Notes under the pieces: model-generated
The model's database searches: none
Told to the model about the DNA's origin: nothing
The model's input: only the letters and a program-made list of their open reading frames with translations
Assembly (NCBI RefSeq): GCF_034424645.1
Contig: NZ_CP139969.1
Coordinates: 620,001 to 684,000 of the forward strand
From: Bordetella avium
GTDB lineage: Bacteria > Pseudomonadota > Gammaproteobacteria > Burkholderiales > Burkholderiaceae_B
Direction: 5' to 3'
DNA: 64,000 nt
Shown here: in pieces, positions 17,747 to 27,510 of the stretch
Numbering within the stretch: the first letter of the stretch is position 1
How the letters are laid out: each line of letters starts with the position of its first letter
Made by a program: the position numbers and the translations under genes

Positions 17747-20700
17747 TCAAGTCGGCTTTTTGGGCGTATGCACGGTAATGATGCAACGGGAATCGACGGC
17801 ATCGCTATTGGTATTCAGCGAGGTGCTGTCCTCACCCTGCGGCGTGCTATAGCACGAGCGATTCAGGCGATCGTCGCGCAGCCGGGCCGGGTTGATGAAA
17901 TCAAAAGCGCGTTCCTGGGTGTCTGAAATGACCGGCAATTTCTCGCTGGCCGGCAATTCGCCGGGAATCGTCGGAAACACAAAGTTCGATGCGCTGACCT
18001 TGACCTCCTGTTGAGGCGTTGTCGGAGGCACGATGGTCCCGGAGGGCTGCGGCGTAATCACGGCCGCTGGCGCTACCGGAGATACATTTCGGGTTCCGCT
18101 CAGATCCGGGTCGACGATCAAATCCGTCGGCAACACTACTACCGGTGCGGATGCCGATACGGCGGACACTGAGGGTGTAGGAGCGGATAAGGCGACTGTA
18201 CGCAGCCCACCTGTTCTGGAAGTCACTGTCGTCGTATCGGTTGGCGTCAGGCCGGCATAATTGGCTACACGCCCTTCATATTGGTTATTGCCACCGGGAT
18301 TGACGCAAGCGACATCGCTATAGCATTTGTATTCATCCGTGAAAAACTGAATCTGATCACGAGAGGTTGCCTCAAACGCATTGGTGTTTTTGCTGGCATA
18401 ACCCGTGATGTTGGCGTTGCCTGCCACATCCAACGTGGCGGCGTAACTATTGAAGCTTGCATTGCTTGCCCGCCCTCTGGCGTCAAAATTACCGCCTACC
18501 CTGATAGGCGCATCCTGGTAGGTGCCGGGTGTGACCGTTACCGTGGTTGTCTGCACCGTCGCACCGTCACGGCCAAGTCTTCCAAATACAGGAATAAATC
18601 CTCCCGAGCCGTACCAGACCAGGGTCGCGCCTTCTGCGACATTAAATCCATCGCGGCAGGAGCCAATCCCATTGGCGGCGCAGGGGACGCCGAACCTTCC
18701 GCTGGGCGCGTAAATCGTCGAATTGCTGTTGTCGGTCTGGGTGCTGAATGTCGCCGCCGAGTCGAATTTATCGACCCGCGCGCTAAAGTCCCGGCCTACC
18801 GTAACGCTGCCCTGTCCGGCATAGTTCTTAAAGCTGACGAAGGCGGGGTCGCTGGCGCTCTGGCGTCCCAGTTGCAGATTTCGGCCCACCTGGATGGCGC
18901 CCTTGTTGTCGATGTTGCGGCCATAGAGCGCCAGATCCTGCACGGCGTCTATCTGGCCCGAATTGCTGAAGCTGCCATTCGTGCCGGCCGAGGCCGCCAC
19001 GGTCAGTTCACCCAAGCCGCCCAGCACCGCTCCCGCCTGATTGACGAAGTTGGTGTATTCAAGCGTTGCATTGGTCCCGACAAGCAGGTTTTGATTCGTC
19101 CAGTTTTCGAACTGCAAGCGGCCGGAATCGACGGCAAGCTGTCCCGCATTGGTGATCGTGCCGTTGCCTTGCCCTGTCGTGGCTTTCAGCGCCATCACGC
19201 CGCTGGCCGAATTATTCAGCGTATTTATTGAGCTGACTTCGGCATTGTTCTTGGCTTGAATCGTTCCGCTATTGTCCAGGGTCTGGATTTGTTTTAGTAC
19301 GAGGGCGTCGGCGCTCACGTTTCCTGATTGGGTAAGCTGGGCGATATCCGTGAACTGTCCAGATCCCATCGCCAGCTTGGACAGCGCATCGATATTCAAC
19401 TGCCCCACTGCGCTGGCTTGCATGTCTGCCGCCGACACATCGGTTTGCGTTATGTTCAGCGTATCCGTCGTTCCCAGCGCCAAGGTGTCGATGCCCTGAA
19501 TTCTGCTCTTGCTCAAGGCGATGAGGCCTGTGCCGTCCCGACTGCCGCGCAAAGCCACATCATTACCCGACAGTTCGACGTCGTCATAAGCCTGCTGGCG
19601 TGCCTTGACTGTCAGCGTCGGCGCATTCAACAAGGTTTTGCGGCTAGCCTCGACCGTATCGGCGGTGATGGACAGGGAGTTCGCCGTTTGAATACGGGCA
19701 TTGTCCAGCGTGGTCTTGCCCGAAGTGTTGATCCGCAAATCGTTTGCGTTGAGAGCGAGATTGGTCAATTGCGCGGTGGTGCTGTCCACCGCCAGCGAGG
19801 CGGCGCGCACCTGGCCGGTCAGTGTCACGTCGTTATCGAAAGCAAAACTTGCCGTGCCGCTTTCTATCCATAGATTCCCCTGAGAGGAGAACTGCCCGCC
19901 TGCAAGCACGGCACCATTTTTTACGTTGATATTGCCCGAGTTTTCGATACTGGCAACGCTGTTGGCATTCATCGTCTGAGCGACCAGACGCCCCTGATTG
20001 AGAAAGGATGACAGGCTGCCCAGCGTCATAGCGGTGCTTGCCTCTACCTGAGCACCCGCCAAATTATTGAAGCGATTGGTATTGCTGATATCAAGTGTTC
20101 CGGTCTTGATTTTTCCGGCGTTAATAACATCCCCGCTGTTGGCGACAGACAGTGTAGTGGCGGTCATATCGCCGGCATTGCGAAATACGCCGCTAGTCCC
20201 CGCCAGGGCGAAGGTGTCGGTGCTCCAGCGGCCCGAGTTTTCCACGTCAGCGACATTCGTCAATTCGACGCCGGTGGTCTTGATGTTGCCGGTGTTGCTG
20301 AGGGTTCCCGTCACATCGGACAGGCGAAGGTTGCGCGCGACTATGCCCCCCTCGTTCTGAAATGACGCAGCCCGATCGAGCACCAGATCCTGGCTCAGGG
20401 CGATGTCTCCACTATTGCTGAATTGCCGAATATTGTTCATCTCCAGCTTGTCGGCGATCAACTGTGTGCCGCCGGTCAGCGATACATCTGCGTTAGGACG
20501 GGCGGTGACGACAAGATTGTCGGATTCGAGCGTGCCCCGATTCAGGGCGAGCGTATCGAAATCGGAGATATCAAAACCGGTATAGGCCAGACGCCCGCCA
20601 TTGATCGCAATCTGATTGGCGCTGATTTCGCCTTTCGCGCCACGCGCATCGACGCTGGAGAGGGTCGCATTCTGAGCAAGCAGGCTCATATCTCCACGAA

Positions 20701-21811
20701 CGGTAACCGAGTCCATGGAGAGGGAGTCCGTCGTAGCAACCATGCCGTTCTTCGTGTCGAAGGAGGAGGCGGCCAATTGCGTATCCAGGGCCTTGATGTC
20801 GATATCGCTGGCCACGGAAAACATACCGTAAGTCTGAAGATTGTTTGCGACGATATTCAGTTCACGCGAGTCGGTGCTGGTCTTTTTGATCGACAGATCA
20901 TCCGCAGCGAAGGCCATGGTCCCATTGGCGATCCAGCGCCCCGATGTCACATCGATGGCGCCGCTCTCGGCGCTCAGGAATATATTTCCCGTGCCGGTCA
21001 AAGAAAGATTGGTGACGTCCAACTTCCGGGCATTGGTGTATATCGTGATGTCGCCATCGGCCAAAACATTCGGCACCCCCACATAGTCGCCCAGTGCCGC
21101 GTCGAAGGCCCCTCCCAGGCTGCGGGTGGTGCGATCCTCGATGCCATACACCCCGCGCACGATATTGAAGGCGACGTCTTTGCCATAAATGGGTGAAAGC
21201 AGCTTTATCTGCTCGGCAACCAGGTTGACATTGCTGTCAGGGGCGCTAAGGCCCGCCCCGGTTATGTTGATAAAGCTCTGGCCGCTGTTGGTGTCCAACT
21301 CATAGGTGCCGCTGGCATTGCGCGAGAGGGTGCCGGCGCCAAGCGTCAGATTGTTGGTGTTGATGAACCCACAGCTATTACAAATGACGCCATTTTTGCC
21401 GACCATGACCAGATCTGCCGCCTGCCCGGCGATTTCGACCAGACCGTTCAGCTTGGTTGGAGCATTGCCAATATTATCGAGAATAATAAGATTGGCGCTT
21501 GTTCCGCCGAGGGCCTCATTGCGTTTTACCCCGCCGATCAATTTTGTGTCTGTATTTTTTGTCGCGTTGTTCAAAACAACGCCCAGGGCTTCAAAGCTGG
21601 AAAACTGATTATACGAGGCCTTGTTGGCGTCGGGGCGATTAATATTGATCAGGGTTGCCGAGCCGACATTCGAGACGGCGCTGCCATTGGTGGGCACGAC
21701 TTGAGCATGCGCAAGCGTATTTCCGAACAGTAAAACGGGAAAGATGGCTGCGATCGACAAACGGGCGCGTGGAAAGGGCAGGATAGGGTGTTTCATGGCG
21801 CTGAGTCTCAT
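17747..21811 (-). CDS. Two-partner secretion exoprotein (FHA/HMW-like adhesin), copy 1
   Basis: This is a TpsA exoprotein of 1,354 residues from ATG 21811 (ATG 21796 is the alternative). The order is: signal peptide (about 1-36, ending LAHA before QVV), an N-terminal TPS secretion domain (about 37-290) with the FHA-type landmark GKNGVICNSCGFINTNNLTL, and a long beta-helix of Asn/Gly-rich repeats (LSNTGNIKTTGVELTN, FRNAGDMTATTLSVANSGD and similar). Then come a Pro/Val-rich linker (about 1210-1280) and a 57-residue tail with two Cys (1320 and 1343, 22 residues between). Such tails anchor HMW1-type adhesins to their pore. Residues 50-1297 are identical to copy 2; only the ends differ. The gene is divergent from tpsB1, which is unusual for this system. 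Confidence 0.92.
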   Translation of the reverse strand: MRLSAMKHPILPFPRARLSIAAIFPVLLFGNTLAHAQVVPTNGSAVSNVGSATLININRPDANKASYNQFSSFEALGVVLNNATKNTDTKLIGGVKRNEALGGTSANLIILDNIGNAPTKLNGLVEIAGQAADLVMVGKNGVICNSCGFINTNNLTLGAGTLSRNASGTYELDTNSGQSFINITGAGLSAPDSNVNLVAEQIKLLSPIYGKDVAFNIVRGVYGIEDRTTRSLGGAFDAALGDYVGVPNVLADGDITIYTNARKLDVTNLSLTGTGNIFLSAESGAIDVTSGRWIANGTMAFAADDLSIKKTSTDSRELNIVANNLQTYGMFSVASDIDIKALDTQLAASSFDTKNGMVATTDSLSMDSVTVRGDMSLLAQNATLSSVDARGAKGEISANQIAINGGRLAYTGFDISDFDTLALNRGTLESDNLVVTARPNADVSLTGGTQLIADKLEMNNIRQFSNSGDIALSQDLVLDRAASFQNEGGIVARNLRLSDVTGTLSNTGNIKTTGVELTNVADVENSGRWSTDTFALAGTSGVFRNAGDMTATTLSVANSGDVINAGKIKTGTLDISNTNRFNNLAGAQVEASTAMTLGSLSSFLNQGRLVAQTMNANSVASIENSGNINVKNGAVLAGGQFSSQGNLWIESGTASFAFDNDVTLTGQVRAASLAVDSTTAQLTNLALNANDLRINTSGKTTLDNARIQTANSLSITADTVEASRKTLLNAPTLTVKARQQAYDDVELSGNDVALRGSRDGTGLIALSKSRIQGIDTLALGTTDTLNITQTDVSAADMQASAVGQLNIDALSKLAMGSGQFTDIAQLTQSGNVSADALVLKQIQTLDNSGTIQAKNNAEVSSINTLNNSASGVMALKATTGQGNGTITNAGQLAVDSGRLQFENWTNQNLLVGTNATLEYTNFVNQAGAVLGGLGELTVAASAGTNGSFSNSGQIDAVQDLALYGRNIDNKGAIQVGRNLQLGRQSASDPAFVSFKNYAGQGSVTVGRDFSARVDKFDSAATFSTQTDNSNSTIYAPSGRFGVPCAANGIGSCRDGFNVAEGATLVWYGSGGFIPVFGRLGRDGATVQTTTVTVTPGTYQDAPIRVGGNFDARGRASNASFNSYAATLDVAGNANITGYASKNTNAFEATSRDQIQFFTDEYKCYSDVACVNPGGNNQYEGRVANYAGLTPTDTTTVTSRTGGLRTVALSAPTPSVSAVSASAPVVVLPTDLIVDPDLSGTRNVSPVAPAAVITPQPSGTIVPPTTPQQEVKVSASNFVFPTIPGELPASEKLPVISDTQERAFDFINPARLRDDRLNRSCYSTPQGEDSTSLNTNSDAVDSRCIITVHTPKKPT
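17922..21664 (-). repeat. 3,743-bp inverted repeat, left arm (core of tpsA1)
   Basis: Read on the minus strand, this stretch matches 27628-31370 with no difference found. Both arms have the same length, the encoded 1,248 residues are identical, and antisense translations of the two copies are identical too, which rules out many silent changes. Flanking bases diverge at once (GTCGGCTCGG versus GTGGGCTCGG on one side; TTTCAGACACC versus TTTCAGATAAT on the other). Confidence 0.95.
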
Positions 21812-22079
21812 CAAAAAAGAACTTCATCGACAACTACACTGACTGACGCCTTTGCGGATAAGGCGATACGCCAGGCATGGCGGGTATCAAAAATTCCTGC
21901 TCGTTCAGGCCATGCTCTGCGGCTGCCGTGTTTGTGATGACTACGGATAGGTAGGGGAGCGATGGCGCTACTTGAACCGTCGGTGGTCTCTGGCCCGTAT
22001 CTGTCGCTATCTCGCAGGCGCTAATGTTTCCCGTCAGATTAGTCTCTATTCGGGAGGATAAGAATCAGGAACCAATTTT

Positions 22080-22124
22080 AATTTGCAATTAATAATTATT
22101 AAAAGTTAAATTTATTCGCAAATT
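22080..22124. promoter_or_regulatory. AT-rich control region between tpsA1 and tpsB1
   Basis: Within the roughly 500-base divergent intergenic region (21812-22308) this part is extremely AT-rich. It holds a perfect 14-bp palindrome (TTAATAATTATTAA, 22089-22102) and an outer inverted pair (AATTTGC at 22080-22086, GCAAATT at 22118-22124). It probably contains regulator sites and the promoters of both genes. The regulator is unknown; H-NS/MvaT-like or two-component control would fit. Confidence 0.5.
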
Positions 22125-22308
22125 GTCGATCAATAATTAATTTATACCATTGGCTTGACGAGAAAGTAATGGTAGAAAACCCTGGGTTACAAGTTTGTAA
22201 ATGCCGTGATTAGAATTGGGTGTCAATTTGCATGCTGATTGCATGGGGCTTTTAATGTGTTATTCGCCCAGTCCGCGAGCGGTGTTTTTCGGGATTGGAC
22301 TTGCCAAA

Positions 22309-23922
22309 ATGATGAAGGGGTTTATTTTGAAAGCCCGCCTTGCTATCTTGATTTCTCTGTTTATTTCCACCCCAGGCCAGACTCAAAGTATAGGGAATGA
22401 GATTAATCGTGTCATTCAGGACGCAGCCGAACGCAGTGTGAACCGAACCCAACAGGCCACAGAGCGGGCAGAGCAGGCCTACAACAGCGTTAATGTTGAG
22501 ACGATATCCAGTATTGATCCGCAAGCCTTGTACGGCGTTGTGAATACCTATAAGGGGCCCTGGAAGACGCCCAAGTACGGACCCGTTGCCGTAGACATGC
22601 TCGGTTCAAGTTGGCTGAAAAAGCAGGGAAATTTGAGCCGGGATGACCTATTGAAAACGATAGCCAATCGCTTGATTCAGGATGGCTATATTTTTTTCCG
22701 CATCAGTGTTGTGGATAACGATGGGCCGCAGCTTGAGGTTGTTCCTCTTGAGGTTAAGCTGATCGATAACGGTCTGCAATTGAAAAATATTATTCAGATA
22801 AAGCCAGGAAGTTTCTTTAAATTAAGTCAATTGCAGATTGCTTTGTTTCAGCTCAATAATAAGGGGGAGTCAAGCTATAAAGCTGACATAGCAAATATCG
22901 ATGATGTGATATACCTCTCGTTTACCGAGCAGCGGCGTTCGGCGGTCACCACTATTTTAAATATAAATAATTACGACAAGCGCGATATGTACGGCTACAC
23001 GGGTACCGCGTCTCTCTTGGCCAGCGATTTGCTGAATCTGAATGAGAGCCTGGGCCTGAGCTATACCGGTAACATGGCGACTGTCGATCAGAGGAGTTTT
23101 TCGGCCTATAACGGATTCCTATCTGTCCCTGTGCTGGGATACGATCTGTCGTTTGTGTATGGCCAGTCTTTCGACCGTAATCAGCTCGATTTGCTGCAAT
23201 CCACCTTGAAGGCGACAAGAAAAACCGAAAACTACGGTGTAGGAGTGAAATCAAATTTCATATTCCCAGATGGCAACACGCTGGGCAGCGTCGGGGCCTT
23301 GCTTTACCGCAACAACTCCCGGTTCAGAATTTACGATACTGATATCGCCGCACAGACGTACTCATATCGCGCTGCGGAGTTTTCGGGGAACGTCTCTTAT
23401 CGTCGTTCATCGTTGTATGCCAGCGGCCAGGCGTCGCTGACCCGTTCGTTTAGTTATTCGAACGGTGATGCGTTCACCATCCTGCGCACGCATGCCGAAG
23501 TTGGCGATCGCTTGCCTCATCAATTCCGTTATCGTGTGAGCGTCAATACTCAGAATCGGGTGGGAGGGGCATCCTTGCCTTCCTCCGAGTTGTTCTACGC
23601 CGGTTCCCCAACCCGTGTGCGCCTGCCTTTTGATTTTGAGCCCCTCGCCGGTGAGCGGGGCTTTAACGTGTCAAGCACTCTGTCGTACGACACGGTTTAT
23701 TCAGGAATTCACCGTGGTTGGGTTGCGATCGGCGCTATCTCGCCATTTGTTGGCCTGGATTACGGTCGGACAAATGTGGGATATGCATCGACGGCCAGTG
23801 TCGGGCTGAATATCGCAATGGGCCAGAACAACTTGCAGCTATATATCCCCAAGGTGTTGTCGACCAGTGCAAGCGGTCGAGGTTCCAGCGGCGTTTTCCT
23901 GACGCTGCAAGCTCAGTTCTAA
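22309..23922 (+). CDS. TpsB outer membrane transporter (FhaC-like), copy 1
   Basis: This is the outer membrane pore for a two-partner exoprotein. From ATG 22309 it has 537 residues, with a signal peptide (MKGFILKARLAILISLFIS, cleaved near GQTQS). Next comes an amphipathic plug helix like FhaC H1 (NEINRVIQDAAERSVNRTQQ), two POTRA-like regions (LLKTIANRLIQDGYIFFRI; LQLKNIIQIKPGSFF) and a 16-strand barrel ending in SSGVFLTLQAQF with a terminal Phe. LAGERGFNVSSTL probably is the L6 xRGF motif. The ATG is preferred over the longer frame because it directly begins the signal peptide. It is transcribed away from tpsA1, toward pdxH. It is roughly half identical to the copy at 31675. Confidence 0.9.
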   Translation: MMKGFILKARLAILISLFISTPGQTQSIGNEINRVIQDAAERSVNRTQQATERAEQAYNSVNVETISSIDPQALYGVVNTYKGPWKTPKYGPVAVDMLGSSWLKKQGNLSRDDLLKTIANRLIQDGYIFFRISVVDNDGPQLEVVPLEVKLIDNGLQLKNIIQIKPGSFFKLSQLQIALFQLNNKGESSYKADIANIDDVIYLSFTEQRRSAVTTILNINNYDKRDMYGYTGTASLLASDLLNLNESLGLSYTGNMATVDQRSFSAYNGFLSVPVLGYDLSFVYGQSFDRNQLDLLQSTLKATRKTENYGVGVKSNFIFPDGNTLGSVGALLYRNNSRFRIYDTDIAAQTYSYRAAEFSGNVSYRRSSLYASGQASLTRSFSYSNGDAFTILRTHAEVGDRLPHQFRYRVSVNTQNRVGGASLPSSELFYAGSPTRVRLPFDFEPLAGERGFNVSSTLSYDTVYSGIHRGWVAIGAISPFVGLDYGRTNVGYASTASVGLNIAMGQNNLQLYIPKVLSTSASGRGSSGVFLTLQAQF

Positions 23923-24051
23923 AACGGACCTCGCTGTTATTGCGCCAAACGCAGTCCTGATGCGCTTTCGCCACTCGGCTTGGGCAATTCAAGTTCAAGA
24001 CGCGAGGCGGTACACTGGCGGTATTCACTCTACTTGAGAGAGCCTACCGCC

Positions 24052-24684
24052 ATGTCCGTTTCCGATCTGCGTCAAAGCTATGAAAGAGGCGTCCTGCTGG
24101 AGCAGCAGGCCGCCGCAACGCCGATAGATCAATTTGCATTGTGGTTTGATGAGGCTCAGGCAGCTCAAGTGCCTGAGCCCAATGCTATGACTTTGGCAAC
24201 GGTCGATGCTTCGGGGCAACCGTCGGCACGTATCGTTCTGATCAAGGCGTTTGACGCCCGTGGTTTTACGTTTTTTACCAATTACACCTCGCGCAAGGGT
24301 GAAGACTTGCTCGCCAACCCGCGCGCCGCATTACTGTTTTTCTGGCAAGCGCTGGAGCGCCAGGTGCGCATCGAGGGCGTGGTTGAGCGGGTGTCCGCCA
24401 ACGAGTCGGATGCCTATTTCCACAGCCGGCCGGTCGGTTCGCGCATTGGTGCCTGGGCGTCAGAGCAAAGCCAGCCCATTACCCGCGAGGCGCTCGAAGC
24501 CCGTGAGCGTGATTTCAAGGCCCGTTTCGGTGATACGCCGCCGCGTCCGCCGCACTGGGGAGGGTACCGTTTGGTTCCGACCTATTTCGAATTCTGGCAA
24601 GGCCGGCCCTCGCGCCTGCATGACCGTCTGCGCTATCGCCCAGACGGCAAACAAGGTTGGGTGATGGACCGCCTCTCGCCCTGA
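24052..24684 (+). CDS. pdxH: Pyridoxamine/pyridoxine 5'-phosphate oxidase
   Basis: This is a 210-residue FMN enzyme that makes pyridoxal 5'-phosphate from PNP or PMP. Family features are [35 protein letters not shown] (FMN contacts), [30 protein letters not shown], and the C-terminal signature [20 protein letters not shown] followed by [14 protein letters not shown] 24052 gives the standard length. It is the first gene of a tight plus-strand operon (next gene six bases away) and lies within the putative invertible segment. Confidence 0.95.
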   Translation: MSVSDLRQSYERGVLLEQQAAATPIDQFALWFDEAQAAQVPEPNAMTLATVDASGQPSARIVLIKAFDARGFTFFTNYTSRKGEDLLANPRAALLFFWQALERQVRIEGVVERVSANESDAYFHSRPVGSRIGAWASEQSQPITREALEARERDFKARFGDTPPRPPHWGGYRLVPTYFEFWQGRPSRLHDRLRYRPDGKQGWVMDRLSP

Positions 24685-24690
24685 TTCCGC

Positions 24691-25194
24691 ATGTCTACAT
24701 TAGCTGAATTTGATGCTGCATTTTTCCGTCAGGCTTTGGGCCGCTTTGCAACGGGTGTGACCGTGCTCAGCACCTTTGGCCTGTCGGGCGAACGCATTGG
24801 CCTGACCGTCAGTTCGTTCAATTCTGTCTCGCTGGAGCCGCCTTTGGTGCTCTGGAGTCTCAGTAAGAGGTCCTCTTCACTTGAGGCCTTTCAACGATGC
24901 GAACGCTATGTCGTCAATGTGCTGTCCGCAGAGCAGATCGCGCTGGCGCGTCATTTCGCCACCGGCTTGACCCATGAACGCTTCACGGGCCTGCCCGAGG
25001 TCTACGCGCCCTTTGGCACGCCGCGTCTCAATGACCGCAGCGCCGCCTGGTTCGAATGCCACAATCGCAGCCAATACGAAGAAGGCGACCATATCATCAT
25101 GGTTGGTGAAGTCCTGGCTTGCAGCCATAGCGCGGAAGACCCGCTGGTCTTTCATGCGGGTGGTTTCGACCTGACCCCAGCCCGTCAAACCTGA
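24691..25194 (+). CDS. Flavin reductase-like FMN-binding protein
   Basis: This 167-residue protein belongs to the flavin reductase (DIM6/HpaC-like) family. It has [17 protein letters not shown] at the N-terminus, [21 protein letters not shown] (flavin phosphate contact), [10 protein letters not shown], and the C-terminal GEGDHIIM-type segment read here as [14 protein letters not shown]. It probably supplies reduced FMN or FAD to a partner oxygenase or acts as an NAD(P)H:flavin oxidoreductase. No cognate monooxygenase is adjacent. It lies six bases after pdxH and four before the next gene, so co-transcription is likely. Confidence 0.85.
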   Translation: MSTLAEFDAAFFRQALGRFATGVTVLSTFGLSGERIGLTVSSFNSVSLEPPLVLWSLSKRSSSLEAFQRCERYVVNVLSAEQIALARHFATGLTHERFTGLPEVYAPFGTPRLNDRSAAWFECHNRSQYEEGDHIIMVGEVLACSHSAEDPLVFHAGGFDLTPARQT

Positions 25195-25198
25195 AATC

Positions 25199-26308
25199 AT
25201 GAGCACGGATATCGATTGCATCGTCATTGGCGCCGGCGTTGTTGGCCTGGCCATCGCTCGCGCATTGGCGCTGTCAGGCCGAGAGGTTCTGGTCGCTGAA
25301 GCCACCGAGGCCATCGGCACTGGCACCAGTTCGCGCAACTCCGAAGTCATCCACGCCGGCATTTATTACCCGGCCGGGAGCCTGAAGGCGAGGCTATGCG
25401 TGCGCGGCAAGCATCTGCTGTACGAATACTGTAGCGAGCGTGGTATCGCGCATAGCCGCCTTGGCAAGCTTATCGTCGCCACCTCAACCGACGAGGCGGC
25501 AGGCCTGGAAGGTATCGCGGCCCGCGCGGCGGCCAATGGGGTGGATGATCTGCAAGCGCTCACGGCGGCGCAGGCCCAGGCCCTGGAGCCCGCTTTGCGG
25601 TGTACCGCCGCTTTGTTGTCGCCGTCGACGGGCATCGTCGATAGTCACGCACTCATGCTGGCCTATCAGGGCGAGGCCGAGAATGCGGGCGCGCAATGCG
25701 TATTCCATACACCCATGCTGGCCGCGCGCGTGGTGCCGCAAGGCGGCTTCGATGTGGATTTCGGCGGCGCCGAACCCATGACCTTGCGTTGCAATGTGCT
25801 GATTAACAGCGCGGGCCTGCATGCGCCCACGCTGTCGCGCCAGATCGAAGGCTTGCCGGTATCGAGCATTCCTGCCGAGTATCTGTGTAAAGGCAGTTAT
25901 TTCACGCTGATGGGCCGCGCGCCTTTCAGACGCCTGATTTATCCTGTGCCGCAACATGCCGGCTTGGGTGTGCATTTGACGCTGGACATGGGCGGGCAGG
26001 CCAAGTTCGGTCCGGATACCGAGTGGATAGAGCAGGAAGACTACACCTTGCGTCCCGAACGCGCCGATGTGTTCTACGAGGCGGTGCGCCGTTATTGGCC
26101 GCAATTGCCGGATCTGGCGCTGGCGCCCGGTTATACAGGCATTCGGCCTAAAATCTCCGGCCCGAATGCGCCCGCCGCCGACTTCATGATTTCCGGTCCT
26201 GCTGATCACGGGATACCCGGCTTTGTGGGCTTGTACGGCATTGAATCGCCCGGCCTGACCTCCAGCCTCGCGCTGGCCGAAGAAACCCTGGCCCGACTGG
26301 GCTCCTGA
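25199..26308 (+). CDS. FAD-dependent oxidoreductase, L-2-hydroxyglutarate dehydrogenase-like
   Basis: This is a 369-residue DAO-fold flavoenzyme. The dinucleotide-binding motif is [19 protein letters not shown] near the N-terminus, followed by the family stretch [17 protein letters not shown], which is characteristic of LhgO/L2HGDH-type enzymes. The C-terminal [13 protein letters not shown] and [18 protein letters not shown] close the FAD site. It probably oxidises L-2-hydroxyglutarate or a similar 2-hydroxy acid, passing electrons to quinone. It is the third gene of the pdxH operon, starting four bases after the flavin reductase. Confidence 0.85.
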   Translation: MSTDIDCIVIGAGVVGLAIARALALSGREVLVAEATEAIGTGTSSRNSEVIHAGIYYPAGSLKARLCVRGKHLLYEYCSERGIAHSRLGKLIVATSTDEAAGLEGIAARAAANGVDDLQALTAAQAQALEPALRCTAALLSPSTGIVDSHALMLAYQGEAENAGAQCVFHTPMLAARVVPQGGFDVDFGGAEPMTLRCNVLINSAGLHAPTLSRQIEGLPVSSIPAEYLCKGSYFTLMGRAPFRRLIYPVPQHAGLGVHLTLDMGGQAKFGPDTEWIEQEDYTLRPERADVFYEAVRRYWPQLPDLALAPGYTGIRPKISGPNAPAADFMISGPADHGIPGFVGLYGIESPGLTSSLALAEETLARLGS

Positions 26309-26336
26309 CTGATACTGTTTTCGCGTCCACACGTAT

Positions 26337-27191
26337 ATGCAGCACAACGATTACATCCTGACCCTGTCTTGCCCTGACCGCACCGGCATCGTTTATCGCG
26401 TCAGCGGATTGTTGTTTGACTTGGGTTGCAATATCCTCGACTCGCAGCAATTCGGTGACGAGGAAACCGGCCGCTTCTTCCTGCGCGTGCATTTTGATTT
26501 GCCGGCTTCCGTCAGCGCAGCGTCGCTGCGCGAGCGCTTCGGCGCATTGGCGGGCAATGACGGCATGGATTGGCAAATCCACGATGCGCGCCGTAAAGCC
26601 CGCTTGCTTATCATGGTCAGCAAGCAGGGCCATTGCCTGAATGATCTGTTGTTCCGGGTGAGTAGCGGCCAATTGCCTGCCGAAGTGGCAGCCATTATCT
26701 CCAATCACAACGATTACGCTGGTCTGGCCGCATCTTATGGCATTCCTTTCCATCATCTGCCCGTCACGGCCGACACCAAGGCCGAGCAGGAAAAGCAGGT
26801 GCTGGACATCGTGGAGCGCGAGCGTATCGATCTGGTGGTGTTGGCGCGCTATATGCAGATATTGTCGGCTGATCTGTGCCGCGCACTGAGCGGCCGCGCC
26901 ATCAATATCCATCACAGTTTCTTGCCCAGCTTCAAGGGGGCACGTCCTTACCATCAAGCCCATGCGCGTGGGGTGAAGCTGATCGGTGCGACTGCCCATT
27001 ACGTCACATCGGATCTCGATGAGGGTCCGATTATCGAGCAGGATATCGAGCGTGTTGATCACAGCATGACCGCACAAGCGCTGACCCAGGTGGGTAGCGA
27101 TGTCGAATCGCTGGTCTTGTCGCGTGCTGTGCGCAGTCATGTCGAGCACCGCATTTTGCTTAACCGTAACAAGACGGTGGTATTTCGCTGA
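26337..27191 (+). CDS. purU: Formyltetrahydrofolate deformylase
   Basis: This 284-residue protein has an N-terminal ACT domain (ILTLSCPDRTGIVYRVSGLL) and a C-terminal formyltransferase-fold hydrolase domain. The latter has IISNHNDYAGLAASYGIPFHH, LARYMQILS, the catalytic NIHHSFLPSFKGARPYHQA with Asn and His, and GATAHYVTSDLDEGPIIEQD with the catalytic Asp. It hydrolyses 10-formyl-THF to formate and THF, balancing one-carbon pools. It is the last gene of the operon and is followed by an intrinsic terminator. Confidence 0.94.
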   Translation: MQHNDYILTLSCPDRTGIVYRVSGLLFDLGCNILDSQQFGDEETGRFFLRVHFDLPASVSAASLRERFGALAGNDGMDWQIHDARRKARLLIMVSKQGHCLNDLLFRVSSGQLPAEVAAIISNHNDYAGLAASYGIPFHHLPVTADTKAEQEKQVLDIVERERIDLVVLARYMQILSADLCRALSGRAINIHHSFLPSFKGARPYHQAHARGVKLIGATAHYVTSDLDEGPIIEQDIERVDHSMTAQALTQVGSDVESLVLSRAVRSHVEHRILLNRNKTVVFR

Positions 27192-27214
27192 TACGCGTGA
27201 TCGCCAGCTTGCCG

Positions 27215-27237
27215 ACCGCCCCACAGGCGGTTTTTTT
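27215..27237 (+). terminator. Intrinsic terminator after purU
   Basis: A GC stem (ACCGCC / GGCGGT) with a five-base loop is followed directly by a run of seven T. It ends the pdxH-purU operon before the tpsA2 promoter region. Confidence 0.88.
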
Positions 27238-27354
27238 ATGGTTGCTCGTATCGTGTGGAAGAACCTAGGTGATTGAGGCTAGGGAGTATGAGCGAGGTCG
27301 CAGGGGCTGCGTGGGTCATCCAGGCTTTCGTAATTTAGGTACAAGCCAGAAATT

Positions 27355-27384
27355 ATTGATATCAATTTCAATTTATTAAATTGA
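27355..27384. promoter_or_regulatory. Tandem AT-rich palindromes upstream of tpsA2
   Basis: Two perfect palindromes lie one base apart: ATTGATATCAAT (27355-27366) and TCAATTTATTAAATTGA (27368-27384, 8-bp arms). They sit about 130-155 bases before tpsA2 in DNA far more AT-rich than the surroundings, so they are probable operators or bends for tpsA2 control. A TATAGAT sequence at 27463-27469 may be a -10 element. Confidence 0.5.
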
Positions 27385-27510
27385 TTTGTAGTAAGTGGGG
27401 GTGGCGATTGGGTAGGTAGTCTTAGTCTTTGTTTTTGCGGTTTTTTGTCTGTATTTTGTTGGTATAGATATTTATTCGTCACCTCCGAATAAATTCTGAG
27501 ATTTGCCATC

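Noticed and set aside
18281..19231. Long open frames antisense to tpsA1, repeated identically antisense to tpsA2 (30061-31011)
   Set aside because: They are identical only because the two tpsA cores are identical. They have no family sequence or ribosome binding site and reflect the codon bias of the tpsA strand.
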